DNA of 41,960 nt from Planctomycetaceae bacterium (GTDB taxonomy: Bacteria; Planctomycetota; Phycisphaerae; Phycisphaerales; UBA1924): NCBI GenBank assembly GCA_021294835.1, contig JAJTDF010000019.1, positions 1-41,960 of the forward strand, written 5' to 3'. The translations under genes and the position numbers were made by a program. Shown here piece by piece: positions 25,912 through 34,108 of the stretch. The notes beneath the pieces were generated by a model, which did not search any database, was not told the origin of the DNA, and saw only the letters and a list, made by a program, of their open reading frames with translations. How positions within the stretch are numbered: position 1 is the first letter of the stretch; each line of letters starts with the position of its first letter.

Positions 25912-25950
25912 GCCGGTCGGGGCGGCGTCGCCGGCCGCCAACCGATCGGC
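25912..25950. terminator. Possible bidirectional terminator
   Basis: GCCGGTCGG and CCGATCGGC pair over 9 bp with one G-T pair, between the convergent regulator and dehydrogenase genes. No T-tract is present. Confidence 0.3.
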
Positions 25951-25956
25951 CGCCGG

Positions 25957-26967
25957 TCAGCCTTTGATCATCGCGCAGGTCACCAGATTCTCCGCCCGCA
26001 CCCTGCCGGCCTGAAAGTCCGTGATGTTGCCGATGGTCGTCCGGGCGATGGCGCCAACCGCCTCAGTGGTGAAGAAGGCCTGGTGAGCGGTGATCAGTAC
26101 GTTGGGAAAGGTGAGCAGACGCGCGAACACGTCGTCGGTGATCACCTGATCGGAGAGATCGCGAAAGAACAGGTCAGCCTCCTCCTCGTACACGTCGATC
26201 GCCAGGGAGCCGAGCCGACCGGCTTTCAGGGCGCCTATCACCGCCTGCGTATCCACCACGCCGCCCCGACTGGTGTTCACAAGCATCACGCCGGGCCTGG
26301 TCAGCCCAAGAGATCGCTCATCGATCAGGTGGCGTGTGGCCGGGGTGAGCGGACAGTGCAGCGAGATGATGTCGCTTCCTGAAAGCACCCCGGGCAGATC
26401 GGTGAACTCCACGCCCCGGCGGAGACAGTCCTCATCCGGCGATGGGTCGCAGGCCAGCACACGACAGCCGAAGCCCAGCAGGATGCGGGCGACGATGGCC
26501 CCGATCTTCCCCGTGCCGATCAGCCCCGCCGTCTTCCCGTGGAGATCAAAGCCCATCAGCCCGTCGAGCGAGAAGTTCTGCTCGCGCACACGGTTGTACG
26601 CCCGGTGCACCTTGCGGTTGAGCGTGAGCATCAGCGCCAACGTGTGCTCGGCCACCGCGTGCGGTGAGTACGCGGGCACGCGGAGCACCGTCAGCCCCAG
26701 CCGCTCGGCGGTCGGCAGATCCACGTGGTTGAAGCCGGCGGACCTCAGGGCCAGCAGGCGGGTGCCGCCCCCGCTGAGGATCTCCAGCACCTCGGGGGTG
26801 AGTCGGTCGTTGACAAACGGACACACCACCGGGTAGTCGGCGGCGAGCGCTGCCGTCCGTTCGCCGAGACTCGGTTCAAAGAACTCCAGCGTGTGCATGC
26901 CGGCGGCGTTGGCCTCGCTCAGCGAGATCCGGTCGTATCGCTTGGTGCTGAACACGGCAACCTTCAT
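25957..26967 (-). CDS. D-lactate dehydrogenase-like 2-hydroxyacid dehydrogenase
   Basis: The 336-residue product belongs to the NAD-dependent D-2-hydroxyacid dehydrogenases, closest in pattern to fermentative LdhA (MKVAVFSTKRYDR, FFEPSLGERTAALA). The substrate Arg is in LALRSAGFNHVDL, the NAD motif is GLIGTGKIG, and the catalytic pair is Glu in VYEEEADLFF and His in ITAHQAFFTTEA. It would reduce pyruvate to D-lactate and regenerate NAD. GAGG precedes ATG 26967; longer frames upstream are not supported. Its place in the stress cluster fits survival at low oxygen. Confidence 0.9.
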   Translation of the reverse strand: MKVAVFSTKRYDRISLSEANAAGMHTLEFFEPSLGERTAALAADYPVVCPFVNDRLTPEVLEILSGGGTRLLALRSAGFNHVDLPTAERLGLTVLRVPAYSPHAVAEHTLALMLTLNRKVHRAYNRVREQNFSLDGLMGFDLHGKTAGLIGTGKIGAIVARILLGFGCRVLACDPSPDEDCLRRGVEFTDLPGVLSGSDIISLHCPLTPATRHLIDERSLGLTRPGVMLVNTSRGGVVDTQAVIGALKAGRLGSLAIDVYEEEADLFFRDLSDQVITDDVFARLLTFPNVLITAHQAFFTTEAVGAIARTTIGNITDFQAGRVRAENLVTCAMIKG

Positions 26968-27168
26968 GGGATGCTCCTCACGCGACAAACGGGGCGTGCA
27001 GCCGGCAACTTCCGGCTTGGTCCGGCTTGGTCCGAGCCATGCCGTCAGTGCAAAGGATATCGGCATGCCATGCTCGGCCGATTTCACTCCAGCGGCAGGA
27101 CGGAGCGGAAGCAGCCGATCGCACACGCATCGTCCCTTCCGGCCGGCCTCACCAGACGTGCACTCCTC

Positions 27169-27174
27169 TAGAAT
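27169..27174 (+). promoter_or_regulatory. -10 element TAGAAT, leaderless-type
   Basis: TAGAAT ends 6 nt before ATG 27181; no ribosome site is present. Confidence 0.45.
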
Positions 27175-27180
27175 CATCCG

Positions 27181-28650
27181 ATGAACACCACGCCGCGACC
27201 GATCGCCATGATGGCCCTGCTCACGCTGACCGCCGGATCGTTCGGCCAGACTCCTCCGATGCCCATCCAGCCGGCCCCGCAGCCCTCGCCGTGCACGCGA
27301 TGCGCCGGGTGGATTCTCCCCGGGAAACTCGAGCCCATCCCGGAGCATCCCTACCGCATCGACTCGGACCTGCCCGAGATGTTCACCTCCCTCGGCGTGC
27401 TCTATTCCACTCGGGCCACCCTGCCGCCATTGCGTGCCAAATCAGGCGAGCCCGTTCCTGAATCGCAGCGGAAGCAGCGTAATCTCGGCTTCCGCACCAT
27501 TGACGCCGGATTTGAGGTGTTCCTGTACCACCTGTCCTACGCCGGCGACGGCCCGCGCGACCGCCGCCTGACCGTCTACGTCACCAATCGGGGCTCGGCA
27601 ACGGTCACCGTGCGACCGTCGCAGATCATCGAAGCCCGCGGCACGATGGCGACGTTCGACGGTCCCGAATCACGTCTGGCGGTTCGCACCCTGCAGGGGC
27701 AGTGGGATCATCCAGTGCCCGAAGTGCGGATTCCGCCCGCCGCCGGCCGAGTCATCGCCTGGACCCCGCGAATCAGCGACACACAGGCCCCCAGCGGCGA
27801 CGCCGACCGCTTCACCGAGGACTTTGTCACCGGCATCGTCCGCGCTCAGGTGTCCTCTCCAGCTGCCGCCGATCTCGAAGTCGCCGTCATCGCGGTCGCC
27901 GGCGACACGCCCGTCGAGGCCCTGACCGACGCGTCGAAGGCTCTGCTCGATGTCGGAGCGAACTCGGCCGAGACCATGGACCTGTCCATTCTCCCGCCCG
28001 AATGCCACGTCCGCCGCGTCAGCGGCGTCTCCCGCAACTTCCTCTGGCGCAGCGCCGACACACTGATTGACCTCTCCAGCCTGCCGAACACCCCGCTGAT
28101 GCTCAAGGATGGCAAGGGCGCTTCCCACGCCGGCCCGCCGGGTATCGGCCTGCTCATGACCGCGCCGCGCGTCCAGACCGTCGATTGCCCCGATGCCCGC
28201 CAGACCGGCGACATGCTGCTTCACCCGGGATACGTGCATCCGGAGACCATCGGCAACTATCAGGTGGAGTATCTGGTGAACCTGACGCTCTCAAATCCGA
28301 CCGACTCGCCCAGAAGCATCGACCTGCGCTTCGGCAAGCACGATGCGGACATCGGCCTTGCATGGCAGATCGCCATCGGCTCCACATACGCGACTGGAGA
28401 CGCACTCAAGGCCCTGCCGGCCCACGTGCAATGGGCGGGCGCATGGCGAAAGGATGACCTGCCCGACAACACGCGATCATTCCTGGCGCCGCTGAAACAT
28501 GCAGATGACACGACGGCACGCCCGGGCTCTCTCACAGTCCAGGCCAGGTCGCGGGTCTGCGTCAGCCTTCGCTTTGTACCGGTGGGCACCAGCTCCATGC
28601 CTTTCATGCTCCACGCCGTTCCCGCCGAGCCCGCAGCCGTGCCGCGGTGA
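27181..28650 (+). CDS. Secreted hypothetical protein, DUF3370-like
   Basis: The 489-residue product has a signal peptide (residues 1-22, ending SFGQ). It contains WILPGKLEPIP, a GVLYSTRATLPP segment, FEVFLYHLSYAGDGPRDRRL followed by VYVTNRGSATVTV, and a final VQARSRVCVSLRFVPVG. This order resembles DUF3370 proteins known mainly from cyanobacteria, but I recall that family only in outline, so the assignment is tentative. The fold is probably beta-rich. There are no catalytic motifs. Convergent with the esterase gene across 266 bp. Confidence 0.6.
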   Translation: MNTTPRPIAMMALLTLTAGSFGQTPPMPIQPAPQPSPCTRCAGWILPGKLEPIPEHPYRIDSDLPEMFTSLGVLYSTRATLPPLRAKSGEPVPESQRKQRNLGFRTIDAGFEVFLYHLSYAGDGPRDRRLTVYVTNRGSATVTVRPSQIIEARGTMATFDGPESRLAVRTLQGQWDHPVPEVRIPPAAGRVIAWTPRISDTQAPSGDADRFTEDFVTGIVRAQVSSPAAADLEVAVIAVAGDTPVEALTDASKALLDVGANSAETMDLSILPPECHVRRVSGVSRNFLWRSADTLIDLSSLPNTPLMLKDGKGASHAGPPGIGLLMTAPRVQTVDCPDARQTGDMLLHPGYVHPETIGNYQVEYLVNLTLSNPTDSPRSIDLRFGKHDADIGLAWQIAIGSTYATGDALKALPAHVQWAGAWRKDDLPDNTRSFLAPLKHADDTTARPGSLTVQARSRVCVSLRFVPVGTSSMPFMLHAVPAEPAAVPR

Positions 28651-28916
28651 CCGATCCGACCGCCACCGTCTTCTCGCAAATGAACTTCAGCCCGGCCATG
28701 GCACCATCCGTCAGACATCGCGGCCGGCGATCCCTCCGGGCAACCACGAGCGTGCGCCCTCTCCCCCCTGCCTCTCGTGCCGCTGAGGCGGCTGAGAATC
28801 TCCCGTGACTTGACCCGCAAGAGTTGCACCGCCGCAAGAACACGCCCGCCGGCGTCACGCTCAACCGGCGAGGATGACCGATGAAATCAAACGGGCGACG
28901 TCGCAACCCGAGTTGA

Positions 28917-30041
28917 TCATGGACGCCCGCCGATCATGTTGCGGGTTTCGTTCTTGCGCAGAAACACCTCGACCGTCGCGACATCGCGGCTGTCCGCGGC
29001 ACCGTCACCGTTCGTGTCAACCGGCGAAGCGGTCATCGCATACAGATCCTCGTGATCAACCCGACCGTCGCAATTGCGATCGGCGTTGCTGCAGCCCGGC
29101 TGCACGAGACGCAAGCGGGAGAAAAACTCGGACCAGATCCGCGAGGCGGCGCCGACCTGATACTCATGCCTGCCCCCGACGACCTCCGTGTAGCGGAACT
29201 CTGCGCCCCCGGATCCGAAGATCGACGTGTTGTGGGTGACGGTCACTGTGGTGGAGCCGGCTTGGGTTGTGCGGGTGCCTGTCACCTGTCGGGATTCAAC
29301 CGAATCAGGCTGGGACGATGCTCCGTTCCATGCAATCCAGAAGTCGCGCTGCTGCAGATCCTGAATGCTCCGCGACACTCCACCGGTCGTTATGCTGTTC
29401 TCGCCATCGCCCCGCCAGAACCACAGCGGCACCGGGCCCGCTGGACGACAAAATGTCGTCGGCACGCCGTAAGCCTCGCACCAACCGCCGGACACAGGGG
29501 CGTAGGCCGCCACACTGCTCACCCCGGATCCGGCAAACGTGTCGGCCATCTGGGCTCCGCTCGAGAACCCCGTCATGTAAACCCGCGCCGGATCGGCCGG
29601 CTGGCTGGACCGGGTCGTCAGCAGTTCAATCAGCCGGACAAGAAAACCCAGATCATCCCTGTTCGCGATGTTCGCGGGTGTCCCTACGGGAATCGGGGCC
29701 CCGGTCCATCGCCAGGCATTCCACACCCCGTTTACAGGTGTGGTGCCCGGCGTAGCCGCCGGGTACACGATCATCACCCGGTTGGCGTCCGCAACGGCAT
29801 TCCAGCCGGACGCGGTGGCGATGTTGCCGGGCGAACTGAGGCCGGGATGCAGCACCAGCACAGTCGGCAGCGCTTCACTGACAGGAACACCGGCGGGCCG
29901 ATACTCGATCCACACCCTTTGTACGAGGCCTGTGCTTTCCTCAAAGACGGCCGTCCGAGTCGTACTCTGCCCGCTCGCGGACGAACCGACCCAACACCCA
30001 GCAACAGCAGCAGCGACCACCAGTGGCCTCATCCAATGCAT
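28917..30041 (-). CDS. Secreted PHB-depolymerase-like esterase with EF-hand tail
   Basis: The 374-residue product from ATG 30041 has a signal peptide (residues 1-24, GSSASGQS). The catalytic domain resembles secreted polyhydroxybutyrate-depolymerase/feruloyl-esterase family enzymes: VLVLHPGLSSPGNIA, WRWTGAPIP, and the nucleophile in MTGFSSGAQMAD; a later GGRHEYQV may hold the His. The C-terminal 50 residues carry two calcium-type loops, DRNCDGRVDHEDL and DTNGDGAADSRDV, as in dockerin or EF-hand pairs common in planctomycete exoenzymes. The start is uncertain; in-frame ATGs at 30032 and 30071 are possible. Confidence 0.75.
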   Translation of the reverse strand: MHWMRPLVVAAAVAGCWVGSSASGQSTTRTAVFEESTGLVQRVWIEYRPAGVPVSEALPTVLVLHPGLSSPGNIATASGWNAVADANRVMIVYPAATPGTTPVNGVWNAWRWTGAPIPVGTPANIANRDDLGFLVRLIELLTTRSSQPADPARVYMTGFSSGAQMADTFAGSGVSSVAAYAPVSGGWCEAYGVPTTFCRPAGPVPLWFWRGDGENSITTGGVSRSIQDLQQRDFWIAWNGASSQPDSVESRQVTGTRTTQAGSTTVTVTHNTSIFGSGGAEFRYTEVVGGRHEYQVGAASRIWSEFFSRLRLVQPGCSNADRNCDGRVDHEDLYAMTASPVDTNGDGAADSRDVATVEVFLRKNETRNMIGGRP

Positions 30042-30720
30042 GCTCAAGAAACGCTCCGCCCATCGGAACATTGCGTGAGCCAGAGATTTCTCCTTATTTC
30101 TTTGGATCATGTCCGCCATCTTTGTCCTATAACCAAAGCCCGCCTCTGAGACGAGTCGGCATTGACTGACATAGAAGGGCACACCACTCCCAGGGACATC
30201 CGGCCCCTTTGCCGCTCTCCGCACCAGCATGCACCCAGCGAGACCACCGCGAACGCCGCTCCGCGTTCCGTCGCGGGCACACTCGGGCCCAACTCCTTCA
30301 TGCGCGCCGCGGCAGCAACCCAAACGCCACGGAGGCCGCATGGACGCGCCTGCCGACCGGGCTCGAACGACGCCCAACACAGCGACAGCCGCACCTGACG
30401 ACTCGGCGATCATCCTCGCCACGCCCGCTGGACAACCAGTTCGGCCCTGCCGGCACGTGGAAACACCTCCACGAACGGGACAACCCGGCCCGTCAACAGC
30501 CAGACGCTCCCGGCAGCACGAGATCGTCCGCGCCGCTGCCGGAGTTACCGGAACTGCACCCGCCGCACGACTCGGCTGTACCGCTCATCAATCGGTACTG
30601 AACGCCGTCGGCTGATATCTGCAGCAGCAGCCTTCCCCTTGACCAACAAGGGGAGCAGTTGTACACTTCCCTTGTTCCACAAGGGGTACATGCCCGAGCC
30701 CTCACCGAAGGATGCCGCAC
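30042..30720. other. Divergent intergenic region
   Basis: 679 bp between the esterase and padR. The right end holds the padR promoter and operators. The rest is Pro/Arg-coding-like low-complexity DNA with no supported gene; a TATAGG near 30127-30132 (minus) may serve the esterase. Confidence 0.45.
30635..30685 (+). promoter_or_regulatory. padR promoter with twin operators
   Basis: TTGACC (30639-30644) and TACACT (30662-30667) are spaced exactly 17 bp. Two inverted repeats bracket them: CCCCTTG-ACCAA-CAAGGGG (30635-30653) over the -35, and CCCTTG-TTCCA-CAAGGG (30669-30685) just after the -10. Their centres are 33 bp apart, about three helical turns. The arrangement fits repression by PadR dimers on one DNA face. 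Confidence 0.75.
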
Positions 30721-31107
30721 ATGCCGCGCACGCCGCCGCTCAACGACCGCCCCGAAATCCCGCCCGGCACGCTTGATCTGCTCATCCTTCGCGCGATCAC
30801 CGGAGAGCCTCAGCACGGATACGCCATCGCTCGCTGGATCAAGGAACGCTCCGACGCGACACTCCTCGTCGAGGAGGGCTCGCTCTACCCGGCGCTGCAT
30901 CGGCTGGTGAGACTTAAGCATGTCACGGCGGAGTGGGGCACCAGCGAAAACAATCGCAAGGCGCGATACTACCGGATCACCGCGGCCGGTCGCAGGCGGC
31001 TTACCGCCGATGTGGATCTCTGGAAGCGTGTGTCTGCGGCGGTCACCTCCGTTCTTGACGCGCCAAGGCCTGCTCTGGCATCAGGAGACAGCGCATGCTC
31101 AGCATGA
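30721..31107 (+). CDS. PadR-family transcriptional repressor
   Basis: The 128-residue product is a short PadR protein: LDLLILRAITGEPQHGYAIARWI, EEGSLYPALHRLVR and KARYYRITAAGRRRL are the winged-helix signatures. PadR proteins repress their own operon and respond to small ligands or cell-envelope stress. ATG 30721 fits the GAAGG ribosome site 9 nt away; an in-frame ATG lies three codons earlier at 30712. The stop overlaps the next gene by 13 nt, so the three genes 30721-32735 form one operon. Such PadR genes commonly precede permease-prefix proteins. Confidence 0.93.
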   Translation: MPRTPPLNDRPEIPPGTLDLLILRAITGEPQHGYAIARWIKERSDATLLVEEGSLYPALHRLVRLKHVTAEWGTSENNRKARYYRITAAGRRRLTADVDLWKRVSAAVTSVLDAPRPALASGDSACSA

Positions 31108-32009
31108 CGCACTCGCGCCGAGACGTCCACACTCTGGACCATTCAATCGAGGAGGAGTTTGACTCCCACATCGCCGCATGCATCGACGAGCTCGTCGCCT
31201 CCGGCCTGCCGGAGAATGAGGCGGCTGCTGAGGCGTTGCGTCGCTTTGGCAGCCTCGAGAATCACCTCGCACGATGCAGGCGGGAACACCCGCAGGAGCG
31301 CTTTCCATCTGTCAACCACAGCCTCCGCGCCATCCGCCGGGCCAGGTCGTCCATTTGCCTCCAACTCATCGTCCTCTTCGCCCGCTACGCCCTCGGCGGA
31401 TTGTTCCTGACCGCCGCGTGGATCATGGCGAGGGTTGCGACGGTCTCCGGTTCTTACAGCCGATCGGACATGGTCGCCGATCCGCACCGCCTGGCACAGT
31501 CGCTCCCGGTTGAACATCTGACAAGGATCGTCGCCGACTCGCCCACGCTCTGGAACTTCATCTGTGCAGGCATGGCGACGGCCGGAACTCTTCTGGTGAC
31601 GCAGCGTTTCGCCAAGATCGGCGCCATGCTCGCGTTCGCGCTTCTGCTGAACCTGCTGGTCTTCACGCTGGCCTTCAGCTTCCAGGGAACCCCCACCCTG
31701 ATCGGCGCGATGCTGCTCACCGCGCTCCTCCTGCTGCTGTGGGATCTGGACTCCTTCCAGCCGCTCTTCCGCAAGCCTGCCCACATCATCGCTCTCGAGC
31801 CCGAATCAGATCTGACCGCCAGTCCGCGATGGGCATGGCTTGGGGTGGCGATGCTGCTCTGTGCCGCAGCCGGGCACGTCTTGCATTGGCCCCTGCTGGT
31901 CACTGCACAGACTGTCGCCGGGCTCGGAACCGCCGTGTTCCTGCTCTGCTCGCTCGCCGCACTCCGACACTCCGGCATCCGCTCGGTCTCCGATACGGGA
32001 CCGCTCTGA
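31095..32009 (+). CDS. Permease-prefix domain fused to multi-TM protein
   Basis: The 304-residue product begins with an 80-residue soluble helical domain containing DHSIEEEFDSHIAACIDELVAS and NEAAAEALRRFGSLENH, like the permease-prefix domain normally fused to MacB/FtsX-type transporters. Instead of an FtsX domain it carries about six membrane helices (near 90-112, 153-172, 178-198, 203-222, 250-266, 272-292) that resemble a DoxX-like four-helix module plus extras. TQRFAKIGA, FSFQGTP and LWDLDSFQPLFR are shared with the next gene. It overlaps padR by 13 nt. Function is unknown; it is probably a PadR-controlled membrane protein. Confidence 0.75.
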   Translation: MLSMTHSRRDVHTLDHSIEEEFDSHIAACIDELVASGLPENEAAAEALRRFGSLENHLARCRREHPQERFPSVNHSLRAIRRARSSICLQLIVLFARYALGGLFLTAAWIMARVATVSGSYSRSDMVADPHRLAQSLPVEHLTRIVADSPTLWNFICAGMATAGTLLVTQRFAKIGAMLAFALLLNLLVFTLAFSFQGTPTLIGAMLLTALLLLLWDLDSFQPLFRKPAHIIALEPESDLTASPRWAWLGVAMLLCAAAGHVLHWPLLVTAQTVAGLGTAVFLLCSLAALRHSGIRSVSDTGPL

Positions 32010-32036
32010 GCGGCCTTGCACCCTGAGAGGCAGCAC

Positions 32037-32735
32037 ATGCACCATTCCATCGATCAGTTGATGCACTTTCTCCCGAAGGTCAGGTCTGTCCGAGTTCTCC
32101 AGTTGTTCACCATCTACACGCGATACCTGATCGGCGGCGCGTTCGTAATGGCGGCCTTCAACATGGGCAAGCTGTCCGGCCCTTGGACACCGGGTTTCTC
32201 GGCGGAGCAGCTTGAGTTCATTGCCCGCATGGGTGGTGAGGTCAGGCCGATCGGCGAACTTGATCCGTTCCTTCAGTTCTGGCGGGTCATGGGCACCTCG
32301 GGGCTCTACTGGAAGTTCATCGGCGCCTCGCAGGTTCTGGCCGGTATGCTGCTGATGACACAGCGCTTTGCGAAGCTTGGCGCCGCGGTATTCTTCGGGA
32401 TCATCTTGAACATCTTCGTGGTCACCGTCGCCTATTCCTTCCAGGGCACGCCCGTCATCACAGGACTGATGCTGCTTGCGGCCACTTATCTCCTCATATG
32501 GGACCTTGACTCGTTCCAGCCGCTGTTTCGCTCGCACCAGCGTGTGTTGGCGGTCGTCCCGGCCTCCGGGTGGATCACCAGCCCGTTCTGGATCTGGCTC
32601 GGCGCTGTCATGCTGGCCGTCATCGTCGCGGAATGGCTGCTGAGGATCAACTTCCTGATCCAGTTGGCAACATCCTTCACCATCGGCTTCCTTGGACTCC
32701 TGCTGTTCATGACGGTCGTCCGCCGCAAGGAATGA
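32037..32735 (+). CDS. Multi-TM protein, paralogue of the preceding gene
   Basis: The 232-residue product has about six membrane segments and no soluble prefix domain. Its core TQRFAKLGA, YSFQGTP, IWDLDSFQPLFR aligns without gaps to the previous protein, with roughly half of 75 positions identical by eye. A conserved periplasm- or cytosol-facing loop lies before it (SGLYWKFIGASQVLAGMLL). GAGG precedes ATG 32037 by 7 nt. The pattern is DoxX-like, but I cannot name the family firmly. It closes the padR operon and ends 570 bp before the next gene. Confidence 0.75.
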   Translation: MHHSIDQLMHFLPKVRSVRVLQLFTIYTRYLIGGAFVMAAFNMGKLSGPWTPGFSAEQLEFIARMGGEVRPIGELDPFLQFWRVMGTSGLYWKFIGASQVLAGMLLMTQRFAKLGAAVFFGIILNIFVVTVAYSFQGTPVITGLMLLAATYLLIWDLDSFQPLFRSHQRVLAVVPASGWITSPFWIWLGAVMLAVIVAEWLLRINFLIQLATSFTIGFLGLLLFMTVVRRKE

Positions 32736-33305
32736 CGACAGCCGCACGCGGCCGCATGCGTCAGCACCGTGAACTGGCCGCTCCGAGCGCATGCCGCATG
32801 GGCACTCGGCGCGATGATGGCCATGAACCCCGATCGGTGACGACTTGTGCCGAACCGTACAGGATCCACGCCGGACCGAGCGGCCAGAACCACCCGTTTC
32901 TTCAGGGTACGGTCAAACGCTCTGGGCGTGCACACGCCGCGCCGCCGACTTTCCGGGCTGTCCCTGTTGGCACGAGTACCGGAATCGACCCACCGGCCGC
33001 TCCAGAGGCACACGCCGCCGGCCACGGTGACCAATGCGGCCACAGAACGCTTGCATCCCCTTGCCATCTGCAACTGGCGGTAGCAGCCGCACAGAACTCC
33101 CGAGCGATGTGAGCCACGGACCCACGCCCGTGCCGTCACGAGTACACACCGGGTCACCACGTGAGCCCTCCCCAGCCCCCGTACTCCCCGCCCCCCGCTC
33201 CCCGCGTCCCCCCACTGCCTGCCCGTGCGAACGTGCGGGCCATCCCGCTTCACCCAGCGGCACACCCAAAGCACAGGGCCGCCCCGGGATGGCTAAACTC
33301 CGAAC
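32736..33305. other. Intergenic region
   Basis: 570 bp without a supported gene. Positions about 33168-33222 are strongly C-rich (G-runs on the minus strand). The right end carries the -10 of the RidA-like gene. Confidence 0.45.
33294..33299 (+). promoter_or_regulatory. -10 element TAAACT, leaderless-type
   Basis: TAAACT ends 6 nt before ATG 33306, with no ribosome site. Confidence 0.45.
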
Positions 33306-33692
33306 ATGCCCCGCCGACTGGTCTCTTCGGGCTCTTCGTTCGAACGCGAAATTGGCTACTCCCGCGCGGTCGTCTGCGCTGATCGCGTGTACGTCTCCGG
33401 GACAACCGGCTTTGACTACACGACCATGACAATCTCCGACGACATTGTCACACAGACAGAACAGTGCCTCCGCAACATCGAGACCGCCTTACGCGACGCA
33501 GGGGCGACCATGCGAGATGTTGTCCGCGTGCGATACCTTCTGCCCGACGCCCGAGACTTTCCCGCCACCTGGCCGTCGCTGCGGAAGGCGTTCGGCGAGA
33601 TTCGTCCGGCCGCCACCATGATGCAGGCGGGTCTCGCGGATCCGCGCATGAAGATCGAGATCGAGGTGGACGCAATAATCGGCTCCGCATGA
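33306..33692 (+). CDS. RidA-family protein lacking the catalytic Arg
   Basis: The 128-residue product has the Rid (YjgF/YER057c) fold: VYVSGTTGFDYT, QTEQCLRNIETALRDAGATMRDVVRVRYLL and IEIEVDAI. Canonical RidA removes reactive enamine/imine intermediates of PLP enzymes using an Arg in the PARS-type motif near residue 105. Here the equivalent segment reads RPAATMMQAGL, with Ala at that place, so deaminase activity is doubtful and it is closer to the Arg-less Rid groups. Convergent with the cupin gene across 15 bp. Confidence 0.88.
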   Translation: MPRRLVSSGSSFEREIGYSRAVVCADRVYVSGTTGFDYTTMTISDDIVTQTEQCLRNIETALRDAGATMRDVVRVRYLLPDARDFPATWPSLRKAFGEIRPAATMMQAGLADPRMKIEIEVDAIIGSA

Positions 33693-33707
33693 GCCGGCAA
33701 GTCCGTG

Positions 33708-34049
33708 TCAGTCCACAATGAACAGCTTCGCCCCGGCCGTAGTCCGCGACATATGCGGCTCAGCACCATCCGCCACGTGGTATGACATCCCTGGCTTGAG
33801 TGTGAACACCCGGCCATCAGCCAGCACGGTCTCCAGTTCACCCTCCAGCACAAGCAGCACGTGCCCCTTCTGGCACCAGTGATCGGCGACGTAGCCGGGC
33901 GTGTACTCAACCATGCGCACACGGATGCGGTTGCTCTCCGGGCCGATGTGGCGCGTGCGCCAAAACGCCTCGCCCGAGAGGCCAGCATGGCGGGTGGGCG
34001 GGACATCGTCCCAAGTAGTGGTCTCGAAAGGGATGTCTGAGATATTCAT
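33708..34049 (-). CDS. DHCW-motif cupin protein
   Basis: The 113-residue product is a single-domain cupin with RMVEYTPGYVADHWCQKGHVLLVLEGEL and GMSYHVADGAEPHMS. The metal site is offered by the two His of DHWCQKGH, a Glu in LEGELE and the late His in EPHMS. The family is named after its DHCW-like motif; its substrate is unknown. From ATG 34049 the length equals the family norm. It lies 59 bp after the VOC-methyltransferase-DinB fusion on the same strand. Confidence 0.85.
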   Translation of the reverse strand: MNISDIPFETTTWDDVPPTRHAGLSGEAFWRTRHIGPESNRIRVRMVEYTPGYVADHWCQKGHVLLVLEGELETVLADGRVFTLKPGMSYHVADGAEPHMSRTTAGAKLFIVD

Positions 34050-34108
34050 GCGCTGTCTCTGTCTGCGGTGCGGATACGGAACCGCCATGATCCGTCCGAG
34101 TGGAACGT

